Source of the DNA: Streptomyces sp. NBC_01296
GTDB taxonomy: Bacteria; Actinomycetota; Actinomycetes; Streptomycetales; Streptomycetaceae
Length of the DNA stretch: 64,000 bases
Assembly (NCBI RefSeq): GCF_035984415.1
Contig: NZ_CP130720.1
Location: 2,232,001-2,296,000, forward strand
Direction: 5' to 3'
The notes below the pieces were generated by a model. That model saw nothing but the letters and a program-made list of their open reading frames with translations, was not told the DNA's origin and made no database searches. The position numbers and the translations under genes are program-made. Every line of letters begins with the position of its first letter. Positions within the stretch are counted from its first letter, which is position 1. Of this stretch, positions 1 to 8,373 are shown in pieces.

Positions 1-711
1 CCCGCCCGGGTCGCCCTCGTCGGCGACCGCTCCCCGCACGTGAAGTCCCACACCCGCGTCCCCGCGCTGCTCGACGCCCTCGCCTCCCGTGACGGGCTCG
101 TCCTCGACGCGTACTGGATCCCCACCGGCGACGCCGCGGCCGAGGCCGCCTCCGGGGCCCTGGCCCGGTTCGACGCGGTCTGGCTGCTGCCCGGCAGCCC
201 GTACGCCAGCGAGGCGGGGGCGCTCGCCGCGATCCGGGTCGCGCGGGAGGAGGGCATCCCGTTCCTCGGGACCTGCGGCGGCTTCCAGCACGCGCTGCTG
301 GAGTACGCCCGCTCGGTCTGCGGGCTGGCCGGCGTCGCGCACGCCGAGAACGACCCGGGGGCCGAGGACCTGCTGATCGCGCCGCTCGCCTGTTCGCTCG
401 TCGGCCACGAGGGCCTCGTACGGGCCGAGCCCGGGTCGCTCGCCGAGTCCGTGCTCGGCGCGGAGCGGTCCATGGAGCGCTACCACTGCAGCTACGGTCC
501 GGAGCCGCGGTACCTGCCGGTGCTCACCGCCCACGGGCTGCGGCTGTCGGGGCACGACGAGGACGGGCAGGCGCGCATCGCGGAGCTGCCGGGACATCCC
601 TTCTTCCTGGCGACGCTGTTCCAGCCCGAGCTGTCCGGGGACGGAAAGCGCCCGCACCCCGTCGTGAAGGCGCTCGCGGCGGCGGCCGTCGCGCGTGCCG
701 CGGCCGGATAA
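1..711 (+). CDS. Class I glutamine amidotransferase-like protein, 5' end outside window
   Basis: The frame is open from base 1 and reads a beta-strand-like VALVGDR segment before the first GTG at 40, so the real start lies upstream and the gene is truncated by the window. The protein resembles the glutaminase (C-terminal) half of CTP synthase. It has a nucleophile-elbow motif, GTCGGFQHALLEYAR, with the expected cysteine. Where CTP synthase has a His-Pro-Glu triad motif near the C-terminus, this protein reads FQPEL, so the usual histidine is replaced by glutamine. That suggests either a non-canonical triad or a non-glutaminase role. It may match the stand-alone 'CTP synthase C-terminal region-related' proteins known in actinobacteria. 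The stop is TAA at 709-711, and the tRNA-His promoter region follows directly. Confidence 0.75.
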   Translation, partial: PARVALVGDRSPHVKSHTRVPALLDALASRDGLVLDAYWIPTGDAAAEAASGALARFDAVWLLPGSPYASEAGALAAIRVAREEGIPFLGTCGGFQHALLEYARSVCGLAGVAHAENDPGAEDLLIAPLACSLVGHEGLVRAEPGSLAESVLGAERSMERYHCSYGPEPRYLPVLTAHGLRLSGHDEDGQARIAELPGHPFFLATLFQPELSGDGKRPHPVVKALAAAAVARAAAG

Positions 712-740
712 CGCGTGGCGGGACCACCCTCCTGATCAGC

Positions 741-756
741 TATGCTGTGCATGCAC
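741..756 (+). promoter_or_regulatory. Possible -10 element and palindrome upstream of tRNA-His
   Basis: A TATGCT hexamer at 741-746 fits a -10 box about 40 bases before the tRNA. It overlaps a perfect palindrome, TGTGCATGCACA, at 745-756. No convincing -35 hexamer is visible. The assignment rests on position only. Confidence 0.3.
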
Positions 757-785
757 ATCGAACGGGCGGTCCGCCGCCCTTCGTG

Positions 786-858
786 GTGGGTGTAGCTCAG
801 TTGGTAGAGCACCTGGTTGTGGTCCAGGTGGCCGCGGGTTCAAGTCCCGTCACTCACC
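786..858 (+). tRNA. tRNA-His (anticodon GTG)
   Basis: A full cloverleaf can be drawn. The acceptor stem is 786-792 with 851-857, and the D arm is 795-810. The anticodon arm is 812-828 with GTG at 819-821, and the T arm is 834-850 with the usual TTCAAGT loop. C858 is the discriminator, and the base before the stem (785) is G, as expected for the extra G-1:C73 pair of tRNA-His. CCA is not encoded. A strong terminator follows six bases later. Confidence 0.97.
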
Positions 859-863
859 CTGAT

Positions 864-905
864 CCCCTGGGGGTACGAGGTTTCCTCGTACCCCCAGGGG
901 CTTTT
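864..905 (+). terminator. Rho-independent terminator after tRNA-His
   Basis: A perfect 17-bp inverted repeat (864-880 with 884-900) with a TTT loop is followed by CTTTTC. It ends tRNA-His transcription. It may also serve the convergent hydrolase gene, whose stop is at 919. Confidence 0.92.
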
Positions 906-918
906 CTGCGTCCTCCCG

Positions 919-1674
919 CTACCCCCGCAGGAACGCCTCCACCGCGGCGGCGAAGGCGACCGGGGTCTCGTGCGGCGGGTAGTGACCGGCACCGGGGACG
1001 GGGTGGACCCGGCAGTTGGGGTACGAGACCTGCCAGGTGGCCCGCATCACCTCCGGGGTGAGGGCGAGGTCGTACTCCCCGACGAGGACCAGCACCGGGA
1101 CCGTACTGCCCTTCACGGCGGCGGACAGGTCCAGCGGCTGCCAGCTCGCGAGGTACGCGGCGAAGGCCTCCGGTCGGGAGACGGCGAGGGAGTGCGCGAT
1201 CATCCGGTCCAGCCAGTGGCGGCTCGCGCGGTGGCCCGTGACGAGGTCGAGGATGGTCCGCCGGTTCTCGGCGCTGTCGGCGGCGCCGTAAAAGAGGGCG
1301 TGGGTGGCGTCGTCCATCTCGTAGGGGCCGGCGGGGACCGGGTTGATCCCGATCAGCTTCTCGATCCGCTCGGGGGCCCGGACCAGGACCTGCTGCATCG
1401 CCTTGCCGCCCATGGAGTGGCCCATGAGGGAGAAGGTGTCCCAGCCGATCTCGTCGGCGAGCGCGAGCACGTCGTCGGCGATCTCGGGGACGGTGTGGCG
1501 GCCGGCGACGTCCCTGCGGTCGCCGTAGCCGCGGTAGTCGAGGAAGGCGTACGAGAACGCCTCGGGGTCGAAGTAGTCCAGTACGGAGCCCCAGTTGGCG
1601 GAGGTGCCGAACCAGTCGTGCAGCACGATGACGCGGACGGGGCCGGTGCCGATCCTGCGGTGGGCGATGGCCAT
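919..1674 (-). CDS. Alpha/beta-hydrolase fold protein
   Basis: A 251-residue alpha/beta-hydrolase. The nucleophile elbow is GHSMGG, the acid is probably the Asp in VGEYDLALTPE, and the catalytic His lies in GAGHYPPHETP close to the C-terminus. The oxyanion strand IVLHDWFGTSANW is typical of the esterase/dehalogenase-like branch, and the length is normal. The frame stays open far upstream, but the ATG at 1674 is chosen because a GGGAGAA ribosome site sits just before it and the family fold starts there. The substrate cannot be told from sequence. It is divergent from the next gene, with only 72 bases between them, so the two may share a control region. Confidence 0.85.
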   Translation of the reverse strand: MAIAHRRIGTGPVRVIVLHDWFGTSANWGSVLDYFDPEAFSYAFLDYRGYGDRRDVAGRHTVPEIADDVLALADEIGWDTFSLMGHSMGGKAMQQVLVRAPERIEKLIGINPVPAGPYEMDDATHALFYGAADSAENRRTILDLVTGHRASRHWLDRMIAHSLAVSRPEAFAAYLASWQPLDLSAAVKGSTVPVLVLVGEYDLALTPEVMRATWQVSYPNCRVHPVPGAGHYPPHETPVAFAAAVEAFLRG

Positions 1675-1746
1675 GCGTTCTCCCTCTGTGGCGGGGCGGT
1701 GGGAACTGCCGCCGTACCTTCTGCCCGGCGCACCTACGATCACACC

Positions 1747-2484
1747 GTGAAGCCGATATCCCGTGCGGTCCGCGCCGTCGTCAGCAGCAGCCGCACCGAC
1801 GGGCAGGCACACCCGCACCACCCCGCGGAGTACGGGATCACCGACCCCGAACAGGTCCGGGAGCTGCTCGCGACGTGGCCCGACGACACCGGGGCCGCAG
1901 ATCACTTCGCCTGCATGTGCCTCGGCCACGAGGGCCGGGTGACGCTGTACGAGGCGAGCGGACAGCTCGTACGGACCGTGCACGTTTCCCCTTCCGAGCC
2001 GATGGCGCACCTCCTCGACCCCGCCGACGCGGACGGGATCCCGGGCAGGCACCGCACCGGCTGGGCGCAGGCAGCGCCCGCGGGGCTGCGCGAGTACGCC
2101 GGGGCCATGGCCCTCGGGAGCGCGCCGGACAACCGTCCCGCGGTGCCGCTCTCCGTGGTCTTCGGCTGGCTCGGCACGCCGCTCCCGCACGAGGCGGATG
2201 CCGCCTCGGTCCTGGCCGTCGAAGCGCCGATGCGGCTGCTCGCCGACGAGCCCACGGACGAACTCGCCTGGGCGGTCCGGGAATCCGGTCGCGTCGGCCT
2301 GGAGGGGGCCGTACGGTTCTTCGCGAGCGAGGAGTTCACCACCCGCCACCCCAAGCGCCGCCGGGTCCCGGACACCGCCCGCAACCTTTTGCTGGCGCAC
2401 GCCCGCAGCCACCGCCCCACCGACCTCCCGGTCCTGGAGCGGCGGCTGCTGCGCACACCGGACGACCGCGTCAGACGGTCTTGA
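1747..2484 (+). CDS. Protein of unknown function
   Basis: A 245-residue soluble protein with GTG start, rich in Ala, Arg and Asp, that I do not recognise. It has no signal peptide and no membrane segment. A CMCLGHEGRV segment around residue 57 contains two cysteines separated by one residue. Codon use is normal for the neighbourhood, so it is probably a real gene. It ends by overlapping the 3' end of the convergent phospholipase gene by 14 bases. Divergence from the alpha/beta-hydrolase gene is the only context clue. Confidence 0.6.
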   Translation: MKPISRAVRAVVSSSRTDGQAHPHHPAEYGITDPEQVRELLATWPDDTGAADHFACMCLGHEGRVTLYEASGQLVRTVHVSPSEPMAHLLDPADADGIPGRHRTGWAQAAPAGLREYAGAMALGSAPDNRPAVPLSVVFGWLGTPLPHEADAASVLAVEAPMRLLADEPTDELAWAVRESGRVGLEGAVRFFASEEFTTRHPKRRRVPDTARNLLLAHARSHRPTDLPVLERRLLRTPDDRVRRS

Positions 2485-4531
2485 TCGCCGGGTCGGAGAG
2501 GCCCGGGGCGCCCGTTTCGACGTGGCCCGCGAAGCGGCGGAGGAAGGTGCTGTCCGCGTCGGAGACGACCTTCACGTCGTACCAGCGGCCCGTGGTGCTC
2601 AGGTCCGCCGTGTACGCGGCCGTGCCGCCCGCCGCGACGCGGAGGGTCTGGGTCGCGCCTCCGTAGCCGTTGGTCACCGTGAGGTTGACCGCCGCCGAGC
2701 CGGAGTTGGTCAGCGTCAGCTTCAGGTTGCCGGTGGCCGCGTCGTGGCGGGCCGTGGCCTCCGGTCCGGCCTTCTTCGCCGGGCCCTTCCAGGTGCGCAG
2801 GAACCCGTTCGGGCCCCAGACCGACAGGTTGATCTGGTTCGCGGTGGAGCTGCTGGTGCTCCAGGTGTCGACAAGGGTCTTGCCCGCCTCGACCGTGTAG
2901 GGCCAGGGGCCGTCCGTCCGGTTGCCCGAGGTGCTGTGGAAGTGGGCGCCGAGGGTGGGGCCGGAGGAGAAGGTCAGGGTGAACTTGCCCGTGGAGACCG
3001 TGGCCTTGCCGTCCACGTACGGGGCGTAGCCCAGCGCGCGCGTGGGCTTGCCGCCCGCCTCCTGCCGGGGCAAGGTGCCCGTCGCCGGCGGGACCGGGTG
3101 GTAGGACGGGTGGGCGTTGTGGTCCGGCGGAACGTAGCCCGCCGTGGAGGGCAGGGCCGCGGGCGAGGCGTCCGCCCTCGAGAAGTCGAACGCCGAGGTC
3201 AGGTCACCGCAGACCGCGCGGCGCCACGGCGAGATGTTGGGCTCCTGCACCCCGAAGCGCTTCTCCATGAAGCGGATCACCGAGGTGTGGTCGAAGGTCT
3301 CGGAGCAGACGTAGCCGCCCTTGCTCCACGGGGAGACGACGATCATCGGGACGCGCGGGCCGAGTCCGTACGGGCCGGCCGCGTAGCCGCCGCCCCCGGC
3401 GTAGAGGTCCTTCGAGACGTCGGCCGTGGACAGGCCCCACGCCGAGGACGCTGGCGGGTACGGCGGGACGACGTGGTCGAAGAAGCCGTCGTTCTCGTCG
3501 TAGGTGATGAAGAACGCCGTCTTCGCCCACACCGCCGGGTTCGCGGTCAGCGCGTCCAGGACCTGCGAGATGTACCAGGCACCGAAGTTGACCGGCCAGT
3601 TCGGGTGCTCGCTGAAGGCCTCGGGGGCGGCGATCCAGGAGACCTGGGGCAGCGTGCCGTTCACGACGTCGGCGCGCAGCTTGTCGAAGTAGCCCTCGCC
3701 CGCCTTGGCGTTGGTGCCCGTACGGGCCTTCTCGTACAGGGGGCTGCCGGGCTGCGCGCCCCGGTAGTTGTTGAAGTACAGCAGCGAGTTGTCGCCGTAG
3801 TTGCCGCGGAAGGCGTCGCTGATCCAGCCCCACCCGCCGGCCGCGTTCAGGCCGTCGCCGATGTCCTGGTAGATCTTCCAGGAGACCCCGGCCGCCTCCA
3901 GGCGCTCCGGGTAGGTCTTCCAGCCGTAGCCGGCCTCCTGGTTGCCGAGGACCGGGCCGCCGCCGGTGCCGTCGTTGCCCGTGTGGCCAGTCCACAGGTA
4001 GTAGCGGTTCGGGTCGGTCGCGCCGATGAAGGAGCAGTGGTAGGCGTCGCACACCGTGAAGGCGTCGGCGAGCGCGTAGTGGAACGGGATGTCGTTCCGC
4101 GTCATGTACGACATGGTCGTGGCCGTCTTGGCCGGGACCCACTTGTCGTACTTACCGTTGTTGTACGCCGCGTGGCCGCCGGCCCAGTCGTGGTTCAGGC
4201 CCTCGACGAACTGCATGCCCAGGTCGTTGACCTGCGGGTTGAAGGGGAGGATGTCCTTCGTGCCGTTGGACTGGTAGAAGACGGACTTCCCGTTGTCCTG
4301 GAGCACCGGACGCGGGTCGCCGAAGCCCCGTACGCCCTTCATCGAGCCGAAGTACTGGTCGAAGGACCGGTTCTCCTGCATGAGGACCACGATGTGCTCG
4401 ATGTCCTGGATGGTGCCGGTGCTGCCCTGTGCCGGGATGGCGGCCGCGCGCGCGATGCTCTCGTTCAGCATCGCGGCTGCGGCGGTTCCGCCCGCGATCT
4501 GCAGGAACCTGCGGCGATTGAGCTCAGCCAT
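2471..4531 (-). CDS. Phospholipase C, phosphocholine-type, Tat-exported
   Basis: A 686-residue secreted phosphoesterase of the bacterial phospholipase C / acid phosphatase family. It begins with a twin-arginine signal (NRRRFLQIAGG, then an Ala-rich hydrophobic stretch), so export is in folded form. The family signature IVVLMQENRSFDQYFG follows directly. Further conserved blocks are TYDENDGFFDHVVPP, VPMIVVSPWSKGG and a FDHTSVIRFMEKRFG block. The last roughly 200 residues form two beta-rich repeats like the C-terminal domains of this family. It would hydrolyse phosphatidylcholine or sphingomyelin outside the cell, often for phosphate scavenging. The start at 4531 follows an AGAGG site and gives a complete Tat motif. 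Confidence 0.93.
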   Translation of the reverse strand: MAELNRRRFLQIAGGTAAAAMLNESIARAAAIPAQGSTGTIQDIEHIVVLMQENRSFDQYFGSMKGVRGFGDPRPVLQDNGKSVFYQSNGTKDILPFNPQVNDLGMQFVEGLNHDWAGGHAAYNNGKYDKWVPAKTATTMSYMTRNDIPFHYALADAFTVCDAYHCSFIGATDPNRYYLWTGHTGNDGTGGGPVLGNQEAGYGWKTYPERLEAAGVSWKIYQDIGDGLNAAGGWGWISDAFRGNYGDNSLLYFNNYRGAQPGSPLYEKARTGTNAKAGEGYFDKLRADVVNGTLPQVSWIAAPEAFSEHPNWPVNFGAWYISQVLDALTANPAVWAKTAFFITYDENDGFFDHVVPPYPPASSAWGLSTADVSKDLYAGGGGYAAGPYGLGPRVPMIVVSPWSKGGYVCSETFDHTSVIRFMEKRFGVQEPNISPWRRAVCGDLTSAFDFSRADASPAALPSTAGYVPPDHNAHPSYHPVPPATGTLPRQEAGGKPTRALGYAPYVDGKATVSTGKFTLTFSSGPTLGAHFHSTSGNRTDGPWPYTVEAGKTLVDTWSTSSSTANQINLSVWGPNGFLRTWKGPAKKAGPEATARHDAATGNLKLTLTNSGSAAVNLTVTNGYGGATQTLRVAAGGTAAYTADLSTTGRWYDVKVVSDADSTFLRRFAGHVETGAPGLSDPAIKTV

Positions 4532-4718
4532 GGGGGACGACCTCTGCGAGTGAGGGGGGGTGTCGAGGGGCGACCCAAGGACAGCGGTCCCGGGGTACCG
4601 GACGGAGATCAGTTCGTGACGCCGCGCGGTACAGCTGGAGAACGGAAAGACCTCCCGGACGGTCCGCGCATCTGCTGAAATGACCTCCCAAACACACTGC
4701 ACGGGGGGTGCGGAGCAG

Positions 4719-7061
4719 ATGGCGGGGACCGAGTTCGGGCATGCCCTGGGGCGGTCCCGTGCGCTTTCCGGCCTGCCGGCTGCTCCGCTGGTGGCACGGT
4801 ACGGGGAACTCGTGGCGGTGCAACAGGCCCTGGGCTTACGCCACTTGGGCGAGTTACTGGTTCCGGCCGGCGGGCGGCTGCGGGTGCTCGACGGGATCTT
4901 CGCCGTCGAAGGTCCGGGGCGCTGGCGCCATGTGGGGGCCGCGGCCCTGCGGGGGCTGCGGGCCTCCCGGGAGGCTGCCGTGGCGGGTTCCGGGGCAGGC
5001 GCCGGGGCCGGGGCGCTGCTGGAGCGGCTGGCCGGGATCCAGGAGCGGGATCCGGCCGCGCTGCGGCGGATCCTGCTGTACCAGCTGGTGCAGCTGCTCC
5101 ACGACCACCCCCGGGGGGACCTGCCGGACACGGCCGCCGGGTTCGGGGTCGACCCCGACGAGACGGCGGCCCTGGTGCACGCCGCCGCGCGGAGCCCCCG
5201 GCTGGATCCGGCGCAGCGGGCGGCCGCCGAGGGGCTGGAGGACGTGTGGCTGGCCGGGCGGGTGCGCGCCGCCGCCCGGAGCGCCGCCGTACTGCCGCCG
5301 TCGCTGGGCGGCGGGGATCCGCTGCTGGCGCGGCGGCTGGCCGAGCTGGCCGGGCGGGTACGGGCCGCCGATGCGCTGCTGGACGAGGCGCGGGAGTACG
5401 AGGACCGCGAGGATCCGGAGCGGGCCGCCGCGGCGTACGCGCAGGCGGCCCGGCTGGCCTGGGACTGCCCGCGCGCGGTGCGGGGCCTGGTCCGCACCCA
5501 CCGCCCGGCCGACGGGGACCCCGGGCCGCTGGAGGCCCGGCCCCTGCCCGGCGGGGTCGCCCTGCGCAGACCGCCGGGCGCCGACCCGGACGGGACCTGG
5601 CGGGTGGTCCGGCTGACCCGGCGCGAGCCGCTCACCACACCGCTGCCGGAGGTGCCCGGGCCGCTCGGCGCGGGACCGCTGACGGACCGGCGGGCCCCGC
5701 TCGGGCGCGAGGTCCGGTACGTGGCCCTCCCGGCCGGGGACGGCACCCCCCTGATCAGTGCTCCGCTGCTCGTGGCCCCCGAGGTGGCGGAGCTCCGCCT
5801 CGCCGACGGCCGCTCCCGCATCGAAGCCTCCTGGCTCCGCCCGCCCGGCGCGACGGGGGTACGGGCGACCCTGACCGACCCCGACGGCCGCACGACGAAC
5901 CTCGGTTCCCCGACGCCGACCGGCCCGGCGGGCGCGGCAGGCGCGGCCGAAGCCGGTGCCGAGGCCGGCAGGCCCGGCGCGGGCGCCGGGAGCGGGCCGG
6001 GCGCCGGCGGGTCCGGCCGGGAGGGCGTGCGGGCCGACGGGCTCGGGCCCGGTGACTACGTGGTGCGGGTGCGGTGCCGGTATGCGGGGGTGGGCGGCGA
6101 GGTGCTGTCCGGCGGGGTCGAGGCGGCCGTCGCCGTACATCCCTGGCCGGAGCCGGTGACCGGCCTCGGCACGGTTGCCCGGGACCCGGGCGGGCTGGAG
6201 TTCCGGTGGACGGGGGGCGCGGGGGCCGACGTACGGCTCGTGCAGTGGCCGGGCGCGGTCCCCGCCGAGGGGGCCGAGCTGGCGGTCGACGCACTGCCGG
6301 CGGCGCTGCCCTGGGTGGATGCGGACGGCATCGCCGAGCCGCCGCCCGGCACGCTGGCCACCGTCAGCGCCGTGGCCGTCCTGGGCGAGCGGGCACTGGC
6401 CGGGCCGGGCGTGGTGGTCGAGGCCCCGGAACCGGTCACCGGGCTCACGGCCCGGCGGACCGCCGCCGGGCGGGCCCGGATCAGCTTCGACTGGCCCGAC
6501 GGCGCCGGCCGGGTCACGGTCGCGGTCGCCCCCGAGTCCGGCGGCGAGCGCACCGAACACCCCGTCGTACGGGCCGTGTTCCTGCGCGAAGGGCTGGAGC
6601 TGCCGGTCGGCCCCGGCGCCGTCCGCGTCACCGCGTACGCCGCCCCGCGCAGCGCGCTCGCCACCGCGGCCGCCCCGCGCGACGCCGAGCAGGCCGTCCT
6701 CCCGGCCGACGTGGCCATCGCGTACCGGCTCCTGCCCGGGCCCCGGCGGATGCTGCGCCGCGGTCCCGCCGTGCTCCGGGTGACCCTCCTCGCGCCCGGC
6801 GGGGATCCCGGCTCCGGGCTGCCCGACTTCGTCCTCGTCGCCGGAGCGGGCGGCGGTGCTGCCCGGCCCCACCGGCCGGTCGACGGCGCCGAGTTGTGCC
6901 GGGTGACCGGCGCCGAGCTCGCGGCCTCGGGGACCGTCGAGCGCGAGATCGCCCCCCGCGCGCCCGGCGGCCCGTACGCCGTGCGCGGTTTCCTCCTCGG
7001 CGGCCGTGCCGCCTCCGTCCGGCTCGACGAGCCCTCCCTCACCTCCCTGGTGGTCCGCTGA
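4719..7061 (+). CDS. Large scaffold-like protein, first gene of GTPase system
   Basis: A 780-residue protein that I cannot assign to a named family. The N-terminal half is alpha-helical and Ala/Arg-rich, with a helical repeat-like stretch including EYEDREDPERAAAAYAQAARLAW. The C-terminal half reads as several beta-sandwich (FN3-like) modules joined by a Gly/Ala-rich linker around residues 405-445. The start at 4719 is preferred over an ATG at 4680 because only 4719 has a GGAG ribosome site. Two TTA codons (4836-4838 and 4854-4856, residues 40 and 46) are in frame, so translation probably depends on the rare leucyl-tRNA bldA. The stop is one base before the ATG of the GTPase gene, so it belongs to that operon and may be a scaffold or sensor for it. 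Confidence 0.7.
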   Translation: MAGTEFGHALGRSRALSGLPAAPLVARYGELVAVQQALGLRHLGELLVPAGGRLRVLDGIFAVEGPGRWRHVGAAALRGLRASREAAVAGSGAGAGAGALLERLAGIQERDPAALRRILLYQLVQLLHDHPRGDLPDTAAGFGVDPDETAALVHAAARSPRLDPAQRAAAEGLEDVWLAGRVRAAARSAAVLPPSLGGGDPLLARRLAELAGRVRAADALLDEAREYEDREDPERAAAAYAQAARLAWDCPRAVRGLVRTHRPADGDPGPLEARPLPGGVALRRPPGADPDGTWRVVRLTRREPLTTPLPEVPGPLGAGPLTDRRAPLGREVRYVALPAGDGTPLISAPLLVAPEVAELRLADGRSRIEASWLRPPGATGVRATLTDPDGRTTNLGSPTPTGPAGAAGAAEAGAEAGRPGAGAGSGPGAGGSGREGVRADGLGPGDYVVRVRCRYAGVGGEVLSGGVEAAVAVHPWPEPVTGLGTVARDPGGLEFRWTGGAGADVRLVQWPGAVPAEGAELAVDALPAALPWVDADGIAEPPPGTLATVSAVAVLGERALAGPGVVVEAPEPVTGLTARRTAAGRARISFDWPDGAGRVTVAVAPESGGERTEHPVVRAVFLREGLELPVGPGAVRVTAYAAPRSALATAAAPRDAEQAVLPADVAIAYRLLPGPRRMLRRGPAVLRVTLLAPGGDPGSGLPDFVLVAGAGGGAARPHRPVDGAELCRVTGAELAASGTVEREIAPRAPGGPYAVRGFLLGGRAASVRLDEPSLTSLVVR

Positions 7062-7062
7062 C

Positions 7063-8373
7063 ATGACCTCCGTCGTCTGCCCCTACTGCTTCGACCGTTC
7101 GGCCGCCGCCCGGCTGCCGTTCCGCTGCCAGATGTCCGCCACCGGGGTGCGCGGCGGGAAGCCGTGCACTGCGGAACTCGATGACATATGGGCGGAGTTC
7201 ATGGGGCCGAGCGTGCCGCCCGCGCTGAAGATGCGCGGCCCGGTCTTCACCGCCCCGCGCGGCCTCGCCGGCCGTCTCGGCAGCGGCGGCGCCGCGCGGG
7301 CGGACTGTCCGCACTGCGGGGTGTCCACCCCGGTGCGGGTCTGCCTGCGCTGCCACAGCGACTTCCCGAGCGACTACACCGACCAGGACACCCGGATCAT
7401 CGCCCTGCTGGGCCCCAAGGCCTCGGGCAAGAGCACGTACGTCTCCGTCCTGATCAACGAGCTGCGCAACCGGGTGGGCAGGGCGTACGGCGCCTCCATC
7501 ACGGCGATGGGCGGCGAGACCCAGCGCCGGGACCGGGAGATGGCCGAGGACCTGTACGACCGGCTGCGGCTGCCGGAGGCGACGAGACCGGCGGCGCTCG
7601 GCTTCAACGACCCGCTGCTGTACCGGCTGAGCCTGCCGCTGCGCCGCCGGCTGCGCGGGGACGGCAGCCGGCACACCGCGCTCGTGTTCTTCGACGCGGC
7701 GGGCGAGGACCTCGCCAGCGCCGAGGCCATGGACCGGTACACGCACTACCTGGCGGCCGCCGACGGGATCATCCTGCTGGTGGACCCGCTGCAGATGCGG
7801 GCCGTACGGGACCAGCTGCCGGTGGACGCGGGGCTGCCGCTGCCCACGGTGGAGACCCCGCCGCAGCAGATCGCGGCGGACCTCGCGGCGCAGCTGCGGG
7901 CCCACGGGCGGGGCACCTCGCGCGGCCGGGTCACCACGCCCGTGGCGGTGGCGGTGACCAAGACGGACTCCCTGTTCTCGCTGGTGGGGCCGCACTCCCC
8001 GCTGCGGCGCAATGCCGGGCACGCGGGCGGTGCGGTGGACGACGAGGACCGGCTGGCGGTGCACGAGGAGATGCGGGGGCTGCTCGACGGCTGGGACTCG
8101 GGGGCGCTGTACCGCCAGCTGGACCGGGACTTCGCCCGGCTGTCGCTGTTCGGGCTCTCGGCGCTCGGCTCCCCGCCGCCCGCGCACGCCCCTGCGGACG
8201 CCCCGAAGTCGGGGCCGCAGCCGCTGCGCGTGGAGGACCCGCTGCTGTGGCTGCTGGGGCTGGGCGGGCTGCTGCCGCGCACCGGGACCGGCGGCGCGGG
8301 CCGGAGCACGGCGGCGGCCGCGGGCGCCGGCGCGACGGCGCACCGGTCGCACGCGTCGGGAGGAGAGGCATGA
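7063..8373 (+). CDS. TRAFAC-clade GTPase with N-terminal zinc ribbons
   Basis: A 436-residue P-loop NTPase. It starts with two zinc-ribbon-like cysteine pairs (CPYC near residue 5; CPHC and CLRC near residues 85-100). The Walker A motif GPKASGKST is at about 117-125, Walker B is FFDAAGED, and a base-specificity motif TKTD replaces the classic NKxD. Cytosolic and with no membrane segment, it is likely the regulated switch of the system. The start codon lies one base after the previous stop, and the next gene overlaps its stop by 4 bases. It is related to the GTPases that sit with GTPase-associated protein 1, vWA and PP2C genes in actinobacterial conflict or signalling loci. That link is family knowledge; the effector mechanism is unknown. 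Confidence 0.85.
   Translation: MTSVVCPYCFDRSAAARLPFRCQMSATGVRGGKPCTAELDDIWAEFMGPSVPPALKMRGPVFTAPRGLAGRLGSGGAARADCPHCGVSTPVRVCLRCHSDFPSDYTDQDTRIIALLGPKASGKSTYVSVLINELRNRVGRAYGASITAMGGETQRRDREMAEDLYDRLRLPEATRPAALGFNDPLLYRLSLPLRRRLRGDGSRHTALVFFDAAGEDLASAEAMDRYTHYLAAADGIILLVDPLQMRAVRDQLPVDAGLPLPTVETPPQQIAADLAAQLRAHGRGTSRGRVTTPVAVAVTKTDSLFSLVGPHSPLRRNAGHAGGAVDDEDRLAVHEEMRGLLDGWDSGALYRQLDRDFARLSLFGLSALGSPPPAHAPADAPKSGPQPLRVEDPLLWLLGLGGLLPRTGTGGAGRSTAAAAGAGATAHRSHASGGEA

Noticed and set aside
4680..4718. Earlier ATG for the scaffold gene
   Set aside because: No ribosome site upstream, whereas 4719 has one at normal distance.
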